A stretch of 64,000 nucleotides of DNA from the NCBI RefSeq assembly GCF_026183895.1, contig NZ_JAPFQI010000011.1, positions 62,001 through 126,000 of the forward strand. The letters are read 5' to 3'. The notes beneath the pieces were generated by a model, which was not told the origin of the DNA, did no database searches, and saw nothing but the letters and a program-made list of their open reading frames with translations. The DNA is from Sabulicella glaciei (GTDB lineage Bacteria; Pseudomonadota; Alphaproteobacteria; Acetobacterales; Acetobacteraceae). A program made the translations under genes and the position numbers. Position 1 is the first letter of the stretch; each line of letters opens with the position of its first letter. Of this stretch, positions 34,753 through 43,647 are shown in pieces.

Positions 34753-37550
34753 TGCGCCTCCGCCCAGTTCCGCCCGGTGCCGATCTCCACCAGCAGCGGC
34801 ACGCGCAGCGTGGCGACGCCCTCCATCACCCCGCGCAGCAGCGTGCCCGTCGCCTCGGCCTCCTCCTCCGGTACTTCCAGCACCAGCTCGTCATGCACCT
34901 GCAGCAGCATGCGACCACGCAGCCCGGCATCGGCGAGGGCGCGGGGCACGCGCACCATGGCGCGCTTGATCACCTCCGCCGCCCCGCCCTGGAAGGGGGC
35001 GTTGATCGCCTGCCGCTCGGCGCCGGCGCGGAAGGCGGGATTCCGGTCGTCGATGTTGCGGATCCACAGCCGCCGCCCGAAGGGGGAGCAGACGAACTTG
35101 TTGGTGCGCGCCTCGTCCTTGATGCGCTCCATCGCCGCCAGGATGCCGGGGTAGCGGGCGAAATAGGCGTCGATCACTCCCTTCGCCTCGCCGGTCGGGA
35201 TGCCCAGCCGCGCGGCGAGGCCGAAGGCGCTCATCCCGTAGATGATGCCGAAGTTCAGCGTCTTGGCGCGGCGCCGTGCCTCGCGGTCCACCGCTTCCAG
35301 GGGAAGGCCGAAGATGTCGGCGGCGGTGCGGGCATGGATGTCCTCGCCGCGGCCGAAGGCCTCCATCAGGGACGGCACCTCCGCCAGATGCGCCAGGAGG
35401 CGCAGCTCGATCTGGCTGTAGTCGGCCGCCAGCAGCAGGTGGCCCGGCTCCGCCACGAAGGCCCGGCGCAGCCGCGCGCCTTCCTCCGTGCGGATGGGGA
35501 TGTTCTGCAGGTTGGGCTCGGTGGAGGACAGGCGGCCGGTCGAGGTGATGGCCATGGAGAAATCGGTGTGGACGCGGCCATCCGTGGCGATCTGCGCGAT
35601 CAGCCCGTCCACGTAGGTGGTCTTCAGCTTGGCGATCTGCCGCCATTCCAGCACGGCGCGCGGCAGGGCGTGGCCCTGGGCGGCCAGGTCCTCCAGCACT
35701 TGGGCGTCGGTCGAGTAGGCGCCGGTCTTGCCCTTGCGCCCGCCCTTCAGCCCCATCTCGTCGAACAGGATCTCGCCCAGCTGCTTGGGCGAGCCGACGG
35801 AGAAGGGCCGCCCGGCCAGCTCGTGGATGCGGGCCTCGATCACCACCAGCCGCTCGGTGAAATCCTGGCCGATGCGCTCCAGCTCCTCGCGGTCCACACG
35901 GATGCCTTCCTGCTCCATCGCCATGAGCACTGGCACCATGCGCCGCTCCACCTTCTCGTAGAGGGCGAGCGACTTCTCGGGCAGGAGGCGCGGCTTCAGC
36001 AGGCGCCACAGGCGCAGCGTCACGTCCGCATCCTCCGCGCCGTAATGCGTGGCGCGGTCCAGCGGGACTTCGGCGAAGGGGATGCGGGCGCGGCCCGTGC
36101 CCGTCACCTCGTTGTAGGTGGTGCAGGTGTGGCCCAGATGCTCCAGCGCCAGCTCGTCCATGCCGTGGCCGTGCCGCCCGGCATCCATCGCGTAGGAGAT
36201 CAGCATCACGTCGTCGAAGGGCGTGACGGCGAGCGCCCCGTTCTCCGGTCGCGCCAGCACTTCCAGGTCGTATTTCGCGTTCAGCAGCAGCTTGAGGACC
36301 GCCGGGTCCTCCATCACCGGGCGCAGCGCGGCAACGGCGTCCTCGAGCGGGATCTGGGGCGGCACCGGCTCCAGCATGTCGCGGCCGCGATGGCGCAGCG
36401 GCACGTAGCAGGCGCGGCCCGGCGCGGTGGCGAGGCAAATGCCGACGAGGTTGGCGTTCAGCGCGTCCAGGCTGTCCGTCTCGGTGTCGACGGCCAGGAT
36501 GCCCGTTTCGCGCGCCTCGCGGATCACCGCGTTCAGCGCATCGAGATCCTGGATCGTGGCGTAGGGGCCGAAGGGCGCCGCCGCGGGGTCCACGACCGCG
36601 GGCCGGGCCGGGGCGACGATGCGGAAATCCTGCTTGCCCTCCGCCGCGTTGCCGAGGCCGGTGCGCGCGAGGATGGAACGGAAGTTGTTCTCCTCCAGGA
36701 AGGCGCGCAGCCGCGCCGGCTCCGGCGGCTTGGCCTTCAGCGCCTCCACCGGCTCGGGCAGGGGAGTGTTCTCGTCGAGCAGCACGAGGCGGCGGCTGAT
36801 GCGCGCCTTCTCCGCGTTCTCCAGCAGCGCCTCGCGCCGCTTGGGCTGCTTGATCTCGCCGGCGCGCTCCAGCAGCGTTTCCAGGTCGCCGTATTCGGTG
36901 ATGAGTTGGGCGGCGGTCTTCACGCCGATTCCGGGCACGCCGGGCACGTTGTCCGTCGAGTCGCCGGCCAGGGCCTGCACCTCCACCACCTTGGTGGGGG
37001 GCACGCCGAACTTCTCCAGCACCTGCGCCTCGCCGATCTCCGTGCGCTTGATCGGCTCCAGCATCACCACGCCGGGGCGGATCAGCTGCATCAGGTCCTT
37101 GTCGGAGGACACGATGGTGACGCGCCCGCCCGTCTTCTCCGTGAACTCGCGCGCATAGGCGGCGATCAGGTCGTCGGCCTCGAAGCCCGGCTGCTCGACG
37201 CAGGACACGCCGAAGGCGGCGGTCGCCTCGCGGATCAGCGCGAATTGCGGCACCAGCTCCGGGTCGGGGGGCGGGCGGTGCGCCTTGTATTCGGGGAAGA
37301 TCTCCGAGCGGAAGGTCTTGCGCGCGTGGTCGAACACGACGGCGAGATGCGTCGCCGTGTGCTCGCGCAGGAAGCGCTCCAGCATCTGCGAGAAGCCGAA
37401 CACCGCGTTGACCTGCGTGCCGTCCGGGCGCGTCACCGGCGGCAGGGCGTGGTAGGCCCGGAAGATGTAGCCGGAGCCGTCCACCAGGACGAGGTGCGGC
37501 TGCGACGCCTCCGCCTCCGGGGCGGCCGCGGCCTCAGTGGTGGTCGTCAT
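34749..37550 (-). CDS. polA: DNA polymerase I
   Basis: 933 residues, three domains. Residues about 20-290: 5'-3' exonuclease ([12 protein letters not shown], then E-Y-K-A-H-R). About 330-530: proofreading exonuclease with an intact motif I ([10 protein letters not shown]), so the domain is probably active. About 560-933: polymerase with motif A ([10 protein letters not shown]), motif B ([12 protein letters not shown]) and motif C (Q-V-H-D-E-L-V). It removes primers and fills gaps. Its first 17 nt overlap the end of the upstream zinc-finger gene, so the two are co-transcribed. Confidence 0.97.
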   Translation of the reverse strand: MTTTTEAAAAPEAEASQPHLVLVDGSGYIFRAYHALPPVTRPDGTQVNAVFGFSQMLERFLREHTATHLAVVFDHARKTFRSEIFPEYKAHRPPPDPELVPQFALIREATAAFGVSCVEQPGFEADDLIAAYAREFTEKTGGRVTIVSSDKDLMQLIRPGVVMLEPIKRTEIGEAQVLEKFGVPPTKVVEVQALAGDSTDNVPGVPGIGVKTAAQLITEYGDLETLLERAGEIKQPKRREALLENAEKARISRRLVLLDENTPLPEPVEALKAKPPEPARLRAFLEENNFRSILARTGLGNAAEGKQDFRIVAPARPAVVDPAAAPFGPYATIQDLDALNAVIREARETGILAVDTETDSLDALNANLVGICLATAPGRACYVPLRHRGRDMLEPVPPQIPLEDAVAALRPVMEDPAVLKLLLNAKYDLEVLARPENGALAVTPFDDVMLISYAMDAGRHGHGMDELALEHLGHTCTTYNEVTGTGRARIPFAEVPLDRATHYGAEDADVTLRLWRLLKPRLLPEKSLALYEKVERRMVPVLMAMEQEGIRVDREELERIGQDFTERLVVIEARIHELAGRPFSVGSPKQLGEILFDEMGLKGGRKGKTGAYSTDAQVLEDLAAQGHALPRAVLEWRQIAKLKTTYVDGLIAQIATDGRVHTDFSMAITSTGRLSSTEPNLQNIPIRTEEGARLRRAFVAEPGHLLLAADYSQIELRLLAHLAEVPSLMEAFGRGEDIHARTAADIFGLPLEAVDREARRRAKTLNFGIIYGMSAFGLAARLGIPTGEAKGVIDAYFARYPGILAAMERIKDEARTNKFVCSPFGRRLWIRNIDDRNPAFRAGAERQAINAPFQGGAAEVIKRAMVRVPRALADAGLRGRMLLQVHDELVLEVPEEEAEATGTLLRGVMEGVATLRVPLLVEIGTGRNWAEAH

Positions 37551-37755
37551 GCCCCGCGCCCTCGGCCAGGCGGTAGGTGCGCGAGCAATAGGGGCAGACG
37601 ACCTCGTCCCTTTCCATGCGCAGCGCGACGCGCGGATGGCCCAGCGTCCCGCCGCCGCCGTCGCACATGGGGGTGCGGGTGGTGACCATGAGGATTTCCG
37701 TGGGCGTCACGCCGGGGGTGAAGCGGGGGGCGTAGCCGGTCATCTTGTCGCGCAT
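37534..37755 (-). CDS. Zinc-finger domain protein (NDUFS6-like)
   Basis: 73 residues from the ATG at 37755 (M-R-D-K-M-T-G); the ATG at 37743 is an alternative. The C-D-G-G-G-G-T-L-G-H-P and C-P-Y-C-S-R-T-Y segments give the one-Cys/one-His plus two-Cys zinc site of the zf-CHCC family, homologous to the mitochondrial complex I subunit NDUFS6. The His-rich tail (G-H-D-D-H-H) is encoded by the 17 nt shared with the start of polA. Confidence 0.85.
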   Translation of the reverse strand: MRDKMTGYAPRFTPGVTPTEILMVTTRTPMCDGGGGTLGHPRVALRMERDEVVCPYCSRTYRLAEGAGHDDHH

Positions 37756-37862
37756 GGGCGGGAGAACATCCGGAATGTGATGAGGTTGGGACCATACCCT
37801 CTCCGCGACACGGAGGCATCCCCGGTGCGCGCGGCGCGAAGCCGCCTTATCATTGAGGGCAG

Positions 37863-38927
37863 ATGCCCGCCCGCCTCTCCCTTCTCGCCCTGCTGCCCGC
37901 CTTGGCGGGCTGCGCGCCGCTGACCCTGCCCGCCGGCCCCGCGGTGCGCGAGGCGGCGATCGAGGCGCCCTTTTCCGGCCCCGCCCTGCCCTGGATGCCG
38001 CGCCCGGCCTATGCGCTCGCGCCCCCGCCGCCCGCGCCCAGGCCCTCCGGCCCGGCACCGGAGGCGGCGCTGGTGATGGCGGACGGGACGCAGCTTCCCC
38101 TGCGCGCCTGGCGCCCGGACGGACCGCCGCGCTTCGTGGTGCTGGGGCTGCATGGCCTCGCCGACCATGGCGGCAACTTCCTGGCCGATAGCGGCCCCTT
38201 GCTCGCACGCGGCGGGGCGCTGGTCTACGCCTACGACCAGCGCGGCTTCGGCTGGACGCCGAGCCGCGGCATCTGGCCGGGCACGGCCACGCTGGTGGAG
38301 GATGCGCGCACCGTGGCGCGCCTGCTCGCCGCGCGGCATCCCGGCGTGCCGCTCTTCCTGTTGGGCGAAAGCATGGGCGCCGCCGTCTCGATCCTGGCCG
38401 ACCCGCCCGAGGCGTCGGGGCTGCTCCTCGCCGCCCCCGCCATCTGGTCGCGACGCGACATGTCGCCCCTGGTCCGCGGCACGCTGGCCGTCGCGTCGCG
38501 CCTCGTTCCCGCCGTGGCGGGCGGAGCCTCCTTCGGGGGCATCATGCCCTCCGACAACCGCGAGGCGATGCTGCGCATGGCGCGCGACCCGCTGGTGCTG
38601 CGCGAGGTGCGGGTGGACATGGCGAAGGGGCTGGTGGACCTGATGGACGAGGCGGTGGCAGCGCTTCCGCATTGCTGCGGGGACAAGCCCACCCTGTTCC
38701 TGCTGGGCGCGCGGGACGCGGTCGTGCCCACCCACATCTCGCACCGCGTACTGCGCCGCCTCGACGCGCCGCGCATCGCCCACTACCCCGATGGCTGGCA
38801 CCTGCTGCTGCGCGACCAGGGGCGCGAGCGCGTGGTCGCCGACCTCCTCGCCTTCATGGCCGACCCTCGGTCCCCCCTGCCCGCCGAGGCGGCGGGGCAA
38901 GGCTGGCTGGCGGGGCCGGAGCCGTGA
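37863..38927 (+). CDS. Alpha/beta hydrolase lipoprotein (lysophospholipase-like)
   Basis: 354 residues. A lipobox (L-P-A-L-A-G-C) puts the lipidated Cys at residue 18. The hydrolase domain has G-L-H-G-L-A-D-H-G-G (oxyanion turn), G-E-S-M-G-A (nucleophile) and P-D-G-W-H with the catalytic His. It resembles COG2267 lysophospholipase/monoacylglycerol lipases. The stop overlaps the GTG start of the polysaccharide deacetylase gene, tying it to the start of the polyene locus, so a lipid-trimming role in the same pathway is possible. Confidence 0.85.
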   Translation: MPARLSLLALLPALAGCAPLTLPAGPAVREAAIEAPFSGPALPWMPRPAYALAPPPPAPRPSGPAPEAALVMADGTQLPLRAWRPDGPPRFVVLGLHGLADHGGNFLADSGPLLARGGALVYAYDQRGFGWTPSRGIWPGTATLVEDARTVARLLAARHPGVPLFLLGESMGAAVSILADPPEASGLLLAAPAIWSRRDMSPLVRGTLAVASRLVPAVAGGASFGGIMPSDNREAMLRMARDPLVLREVRVDMAKGLVDLMDEAVAALPHCCGDKPTLFLLGARDAVVPTHISHRVLRRLDAPRIAHYPDGWHLLLRDQGRERVVADLLAFMADPRSPLPAEAAGQGWLAGPEP

Positions 38928-39772
38928 CGCCGCGGGAGCGCCTGCGCGACTGGACCCCCGCGCCGCTGCCGCGCGCCTCGCTCTGGTGGCATGGGGCGGT
39001 GCTGGGCGGGGCCGCCGCCATGCCCACCCTCTGGGCCGAGGCGCTGGGGGCGGTGGCGCTGAACCACTTCCTGCTCGGCTGCGCCATGCATCCGCGCGCC
39101 GCGCTGCTCGGCCCCAATCTGCGCCGGCTTCCCGAACCGGCCGCCGGCGTGGCGCTGACCTTCGACGATGGGCCCGATCCGGAGGTGACGCCCCGCGTGC
39201 TGGACCTGCTGGACCGGCACGGGGCGCGCGCCACCTTCTTCTGCATCGGCCGCCGCGCCGCCCGGAACGGCCCGCTGCTGCGAGAGGCGCTGCGGCGCGG
39301 CCACGCGGTGGAGAACCATTCCCACCGCCATTCCCCCGCCTTCGCCGCGCGCGGCCCCTTCTGGCTGTGGCGCGAGGTTTCAGAGGCGCAGGCCGCGATC
39401 GCCGATGCCACGGGCGTCGCGCCGCGCTTCTTCCGCGCGCCGATGGGGCTGCGCTCGCCATTGCTGGACCCGGTGCTGGCGGCGGCGGGGCTCTCCCTCG
39501 TTTCCTGGACGCGGCGTGGCCACGACGCACTGTGGCGCGACCCGCGCCGCGCCCTGCGCCTCCTAGCGGGCGGACTGGCCCCTGGCGACATCCTCCTGAT
39601 GCATGACGGCAACGCGGCGCGGCAGCGCTGCGGCACCCCGGTGGTGCTGGAAGTGCTGCCCGGATTGCTGGAGGCGATGGCCCGCGCCGGGCTCAGCGCC
39701 GCTGCCTTGCCCGCCGCAGCAGCAGCGCCGGAAACCGTCCCAGCATCCCCAGCACAAGCCGCGCATGCATGA
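38924..39772 (+). CDS. Polysaccharide deacetylase family protein
   Basis: 282 residues from GTG 38924, overlapping the stop of the hydrolase gene. One or two hydrophobic helices lie at about residues 22-55. The NodB domain starts V-A-L-T-F-D-D-G-P-D-P (catalytic Asp and metal Asp), with A-T-F-F-C-I-G, the metal-binding H-S-H-R-H-S, R-A-P-M-G and I-L-L-M-H-D-G. It should be a Zn-dependent membrane-bound amidase or esterase. Its Ala/Pro-rich last 26 codons overlap the convergent glycosyltransferase gene by 80 bp, which is unusual. Its role in the pigment pathway is inferred from position only. Confidence 0.85.
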   Translation: MTPRERLRDWTPAPLPRASLWWHGAVLGGAAAMPTLWAEALGAVALNHFLLGCAMHPRAALLGPNLRRLPEPAAGVALTFDDGPDPEVTPRVLDLLDRHGARATFFCIGRRAARNGPLLREALRRGHAVENHSHRHSPAFAARGPFWLWREVSEAQAAIADATGVAPRFFRAPMGLRSPLLDPVLAAAGLSLVSWTRRGHDALWRDPRRALRLLAGGLAPGDILLMHDGNAARQRCGTPVVLEVLPGLLEAMARAGLSAAALPAAAAAPETVPASPAQAAHA

Positions 39773-40451
39773 AGGTGAGCAGCGCGTTGTCCCGCCCGTA
39801 GCGGAAATGCGACACGCCGCCCTCCTCGGCGGCGAGGTAGCGCACGGGGGCGGGGAGGTTCACCGCCGGCACCCCGGCCCAGGCCAGGCGCACCGCCGCC
39901 TCCGGGTCGAAGTCGAAGCGGCGCATCCAGGGATTGCGCTCCATCACCGACAGCAGGGGCGCGACCGGGTAGACGCGGAAACCAAACAGGGAATCCGCCA
40001 CCGCGCCCAGCGTTTCGAGCCGCGTCCAGGCATTGGACACGCGCCGCCCCTTCACGCGGATGGCAGGCGCCTCCGCCCCGAAGACCGGCACGCCGAGGAT
40101 CATCGCCTCCGGCCGCCCGGCCGAAGCTTCCATGAAGGCGGCGATGTGCCCGGCCGGGTGCTGCCCGTCGGAATCCATGGTGAGGGCGTGGGTGAAGCCC
40201 TCCTTCGCCGCCTCGCGCAGCCCGTGCAGCACCGCCGCGCCCTTGCCGCCGTTGCGCGGCAGGCGCAGCACGCGCAGCCCGGGGTCGGCCGCCGCCATCG
40301 CCTCCACCGGCGCCTCGCTGCCGTCGGTGGAGCCGTCCACCACCACCCAGACCGGCGCCCAGGCCGCGCGCGCCTCCCGCACCGTCTCGGCGAGGCGTTG
40401 GCCGGCATTGAAGCTCGGGATCAGGACGAGGCGATGCGGGTCGGGCGTCAC
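39693..40451 (-). CDS. Family 2 glycosyltransferase
   Basis: 252 residues from GTG 40451, which overlaps the stop of the upstream acyltransferase gene. GT-A features: V-L-I-P-S-F-N-A-G at the N-terminus, V-V-D-G-S-T-D-G near residue 38 and the D-x-D motif in T-M-D-S-D-G-Q-H-P. A C-terminal segment R-F-D-F-D-P-E-A-A-V and a short hydrophobic tail follow. In enterobacterial and Vibrio aryl-polyene loci a glycosyltransferase-acyltransferase fusion is present; here the two activities are separate, overlapping genes. Likely adds a sugar or sugar-like headgroup to the polyene lipid. Confidence 0.88.
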   Translation of the reverse strand: MTPDPHRLVLIPSFNAGQRLAETVREARAAWAPVWVVVDGSTDGSEAPVEAMAAADPGLRVLRLPRNGGKGAAVLHGLREAAKEGFTHALTMDSDGQHPAGHIAAFMEASAGRPEAMILGVPVFGAEAPAIRVKGRRVSNAWTRLETLGAVADSLFGFRVYPVAPLLSVMERNPWMRRFDFDPEAAVRLAWAGVPAVNLPAPVRYLAAEEGGVSHFRYGRDNALLTFMHARLVLGMLGRFPALLLRRARQRR

Positions 40452-41203
40452 GCGAGGCTCGCGCGGACATGGGCCTCGATGCGCCGGGTCAACGCGCCGA
40501 CCTCGCCCTCCGGCGCGAATCGCTCGCCGAGGCGGAGGCGGAAGACCAGCGGCAGGACGGGGCGGCGCAGCAACGGCCAGCCTTTCTGGAGGTAGGGGCT
40601 GTCCGCCTCGATCAGAACGGTCTGGACCGGTGCGCCCACCTGCCGCGCCAGCACCCCGAAGGAGCGGTGGAAAGGATCGAGCGGCTTGTGCTCGGTGCGC
40701 GATCCCTCGGGAAAGATCAGCAGCGTCGCGCCCCCACGCACCGCGGCGGCGGCGCGGCGCATCATCGCGAGCGGCGCGTCGTTGCGGATATAGCCGGCCA
40801 TCCGGATGCCGGGGCCGAGGAAGGCGTTGTCCCACAGCGTCGCCTTGGTGATGCAGACCACCCGCGGCAGGCGGGAGATGAGCAGCACCGCGTCCAGCAT
40901 GCTGGGATGGTTGGCGGCGAGAAGCAGCCCCCGCTCGCCGCGCAGCGCATCGACCGCGGAAAAATCCACCCGCAGCACGCCCGTGATCCGCATCACCCAG
41001 AGCGACCAGCGGAACCCAGCCATGATGGCGAACTGCCCGATCCGCTGCCCCCGCGCCTCGGGCAGCAGGGGGCGCAGCACCAGGGCCGCGAGGCCCCAGA
41101 GAAGGCAGCTGCTGCCGAAGACGAACAGGCACAGCGGGAAGGCGAAGCCGTACCAAAGCCGCAAGGGCCAAGGCTGGAGCGCGGGGGCCGTGCTGCGCGT
41201 CAT
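40448..41203 (-). CDS. 1-acyl-glycerol-3-phosphate acyltransferase-like (PlsC family)
   Basis: 251 residues from ATG 41203. A hydrophobic N-terminus (about 12-45) anchors it in the inner membrane. The catalytic motif is A-N-H-P-S-M-L-D-A (H-x4-D) and the substrate motif is F-P-E-G-S-R-T-E. It is the first gene of a two-gene minus-strand unit with the GT2 gene and is divergent from the methyltransferase genes over an 81-bp gap. Likely esterifies the polyene acid or a fatty acid onto a glycerol-type carrier. Confidence 0.88.
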   Translation of the reverse strand: MTRSTAPALQPWPLRLWYGFAFPLCLFVFGSSCLLWGLAALVLRPLLPEARGQRIGQFAIMAGFRWSLWVMRITGVLRVDFSAVDALRGERGLLLAANHPSMLDAVLLISRLPRVVCITKATLWDNAFLGPGIRMAGYIRNDAPLAMMRRAAAAVRGGATLLIFPEGSRTEHKPLDPFHRSFGVLARQVGAPVQTVLIEADSPYLQKGWPLLRRPVLPLVFRLRLGERFAPEGEVGALTRRIEAHVRASLA

Positions 41204-41284
41204 TTCGTGGCGAAGTTCCCTGGCGTGCCCTCCCCGCCATGCTACACGTCCGGCCCGCAAGGGGTCCAGATTGGCCGGGGAAGC

Positions 41285-42034
41285 ATGAAACGGGACGAGG
41301 CCGGGGCAGCGCCGCCGCATGGCGTGCTCAGGGATTATTACGCGGATGCGCCGGACCGGCAGCGTTTCGTGCAGGATCTCTTCGACCGCACGGCTGGCGC
41401 CTATGACCCCATCAACAACGCCCTGGCGCTGGGTTCCGGCGGCTGGTACCGCCGCCAGGCCCTGCGGCGCGCCGGGCTGGCGCCGGGGATGCGCCTGCTG
41501 GACGTGGCGGTCGGCACCGGCGCCGTGTCGCGCGAGGCGGTGCGGATCCTCGGCCGGCCAGGGGACGTGGTCGGCCTGGACCTTTCCGCCGGCATGCTGG
41601 CGGTGGCGCGGCGCAACCTCCCGATCCCGCTGCTGCAGGCGGAGGCAGAGGCCATCCCGCTGGCCGATGCGAGCGTGGATTTCGTCAGCATGGGCTACGC
41701 GCTGCGCCACGCGGGCGACCTGCGCGCGCTGTTCACCGAGTTCCGCCGCGTCCTGCGCCCCGGCGGGCGCGTCCTGCTGCTGGAGATCGCGCGGCCCGAG
41801 GGGCGGCTGGCGCTGCGCGCGGCGCGGTTCTGGCTGGGCCGCGTGGTGCCGGCCGCCAGCCGCCTCTTCGGCCGCCGGGCGGCGCTGCTGATGCGCTACT
41901 ACTGGGACACGATCGAGCAATGCGTCCCCCCGGCCGAGATCCTCCGTCACCTGCGCGAAGCCGGCTTCGCGGAGGTGGGCTGCGACGTCCAGCTGGGCGT
42001 GATGCGCGCCTATTCGGCCCGCAAGCCCGGATGA
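41285..42034 (+). CDS. SAM-dependent methyltransferase, UbiE-like paralogue
   Basis: 249 residues. F-D-R-T-A-G-A-Y-D-P-I-N-N-A-L-A-L-G-S resembles UbiE, and motif I is L-L-D-V-A-V-G-T-G-A. The region where UbiE has its conserved G-x-R-N reads M-G-Y-A-L-R-H-A, so a specialised paralogue rather than the quinone enzyme is likely. Methyltransferases of this sort add C- or O-methyl groups to the aryl head in aryl-polyene loci. The stop overlaps the ATG of the second methyltransferase gene. Confidence 0.8.
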   Translation: MKRDEAGAAPPHGVLRDYYADAPDRQRFVQDLFDRTAGAYDPINNALALGSGGWYRRQALRRAGLAPGMRLLDVAVGTGAVSREAVRILGRPGDVVGLDLSAGMLAVARRNLPIPLLQAEAEAIPLADASVDFVSMGYALRHAGDLRALFTEFRRVLRPGGRVLLLEIARPEGRLALRAARFWLGRVVPAASRLFGRRAALLMRYYWDTIEQCVPPAEILRHLREAGFAEVGCDVQLGVMRAYSARKPG

Positions 42035-42705
42035 GCGCCATGGAGCCGCCCGCCCTTTGGCCGCTGGTGGAGCGGGTGGGCGCCCGCTACGCCGCGGCGC
42101 CCGCTTGGTCGCGCGGCTTCGTGCGCGGCAAGCTGCTTTCCGACCCGGTGACGCCCGCGCTGCTGCGCCTCGCCGCCGGTTGGGGTGGGCTGGGACGCCT
42201 CGTGGATCTGGGCTGCGGGCGGGGTCAGACGGGGCTCGCCCTTCTCCTGGCCGGGCTGGCGGAGGAGGTGACGGGGCTCGACCTCGACCCCGCCAAGATC
42301 CGCGACGCGACGGAGGCGGCGCGGGACCTGCCCGCGCGCTTCGCCGTGGCCGACCTGTCGGTGGCGGAGGTGCCCGAGGCGGACACGGCGATGATGCTGG
42401 ACGTGCTGCTGCAGATGGAGGAGGCGACCCAGCTTCCGCTCCTGCGGCGCATCGCCGGCGCCGCGCGGCGCCGCGTCCTCGTCCGCGCCTTCGACCCGGC
42501 CGCCGGCTGGCGCGCCGCCCTGGGCAGCGCGATGGAGGAAGCGGGACGGCGCATCCGCCGCGACGGCTCGCATTTCCGGCCCATGCCCTTGGAGGCGCTC
42601 GCCGCGCCATTCCAGGAGGCGGGGTTCCGGGTGCAGGTCGCCCCCTGCTGGGGCTGGACGCCCCTGCCCAACGTGCTTCTGGTGGCGGAGCGGGCCGACT
42701 CGTGA
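42031..42705 (+). CDS. Class I SAM-dependent methyltransferase
   Basis: 224 residues from ATG 42031 (ATGA overlap). Motif I is L-V-D-L-G-C-G-R-G-Q-T-G, followed by G-L-D-L-D-P-A-K and A-V-A-D-L-S. The C-terminal half has R-V-L-V-R-A-F-D-P. Distinct from its neighbour; substrate unknown. Together the two genes form a short unit in front of the ACP gene, with a 125-bp gap after them. Confidence 0.8.
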   Translation: MSAMEPPALWPLVERVGARYAAAPAWSRGFVRGKLLSDPVTPALLRLAAGWGGLGRLVDLGCGRGQTGLALLLAGLAEEVTGLDLDPAKIRDATEAARDLPARFAVADLSVAEVPEADTAMMLDVLLQMEEATQLPLLRRIAGAARRRVLVRAFDPAAGWRAALGSAMEEAGRRIRRDGSHFRPMPLEALAAPFQEAGFRVQVAPCWGWTPLPNVLLVAERADS

Positions 42706-42830
42706 CGAAACCGTAGCCTCCATCTCGCTTGCGAGGGGGGGGTCCGGATTGCTAACCTGCTCTCCGTAAAGGAAATGCCGTGCGATCCGCCTGTCCGGCG
42801 GCTGGTCGCCGAGGTAAGGAACATGACACC
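42706..42830 (+). other. Leader region ahead of the eleven-gene biosynthetic unit
   Basis: This is the only real gap inside the plus-strand part of the cluster. It contains an 8-G run (42735-42742), a possible promoter (TTGCGA at about 42729-42734 with a TAACC-like -10 some 17-18 bp downstream), and an AAGGA site (42816-42820) 10 nt before the GTG at 42831. A separate promoter for the ACP-to-ketoreductase unit is likely, but the boxes are weak. Confidence 0.3.
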
Positions 42831-43130
42831 GTGAATGCCATGGCGAAGCCGCTCCCGACGGGGAGCGAAGACACCCTCGCCATCGAGGAGGAGCTGAAGC
42901 GGCTCATCATCGAGGCCCTGTCCCTGGAAACCACGCCGGAGGAGATCGACGCCGAGGCGCCGCTCTTCGGCGACGGGCTGGGGCTCGATTCGATCGATGC
43001 GCTGGAGATCTCGCTGGTCGTGTCCAAGGCCTACGGGGTGCAGCTCCGGTCGGACGACGCGCAGAACCATCGGATCTTCGCGTCGCTCCGCTCCCTCGCC
43101 GCGCATGTCGCCGCTCAGCGCCTCCGCTGA
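42831..43130 (+). CDS. Acyl carrier protein
   Basis: 99 residues from GTG 42831, chosen because AAGGA lies 10 nt upstream; the ATG at 42840 is the alternative. The four-helix ACP pattern is clear and the phosphopantetheine serine is Ser54 in G-L-G-L-D-S-I-D-A. Acidic helices and the D-S-I-D (not D-S-L) variant are typical of aryl-polyene and type II polyene ACPs. It should carry the aromatic starter and the growing polyene. Only one ACP is visible, while classical clusters have two. Confidence 0.9.
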   Translation: MNAMAKPLPTGSEDTLAIEEELKRLIIEALSLETTPEEIDAEAPLFGDGLGLDSIDALEISLVVSKAYGVQLRSDDAQNHRIFASLRSLAAHVAAQRLR

Positions 43131-43647
43131 CATCTCCCCGCCTCCGGCGGAACCAGCCAAGCCCAGCCGGCGCCGCCTCCTCCTGGTGGTGCTGCCGTTT
43201 GGCCTCGCGCTCTGGGGTCTCGAGGTGGCGGCGGGCACGACGCTGCTGCGCTGGGCGGGGCCGGCGGGCGGGGCACTGCTGGCCGCCGCGGTGAACCTGC
43301 TGGTGGCGCTGCGCTTCGGGCTTTCGCTGCGCGCCGGGCGGGTGCCGCTGATCTCCCACTACGCGCGCTTCGACCGCCAGGGCCTGCCGCCGGAGGTGGA
43401 GGGCTACACCCGCGCCCTCACGGCGCTCTGGGCCGGGCTGCTGCTGCTGTCGGCCCTGGCGCATCTGCTCCCGCTGCTGGGTCTTGGGCGCACGGGGGCG
43501 ATCCTGGCGGGGCAGGCCGTGCTGCTCGTCGGCGTCTTCCTGGGCGAGCACGCGCTGCGCGCCCACCGCTTCCCGCAGCTTCGCCCCGTCACGCCCTGGG
43601 GCACGCTGGGCGCCATCGGCCGCAGCCTGGGCGCGCGCCATGGCTGA
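43105..43647 (+). CDS. COG4648 family membrane protein
   Basis: 180 residues from ATG 43105, overlapping the ACP gene by 26 nt. Four hydrophobic helices (about 24-70 and 105-150) flank P-L-I-S-H-Y-A-R-F-D and Y-T-R-A-L-T-A-L-W-A-G, the pattern of the COG4648 proteins found next to the ligase in aryl-polyene loci. Role unknown, presumably anchoring or handing over the ACP-bound product at the membrane. Confidence 0.8.
   Translation: MSPLSASADISPPPAEPAKPSRRRLLLVVLPFGLALWGLEVAAGTTLLRWAGPAGGALLAAAVNLLVALRFGLSLRAGRVPLISHYARFDRQGLPPEVEGYTRALTALWAGLLLLSALAHLLPLLGLGRTGAILAGQAVLLVGVFLGEHALRAHRFPQLRPVTPWGTLGAIGRSLGARHG

Noticed and set aside
34752-37685. 977-codon open frame on the plus strand
   Set aside because: It is antisense to polA. 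High GC at third positions leaves opposite frames open; the composition is Arg/Gln/His-rich and has no domain.
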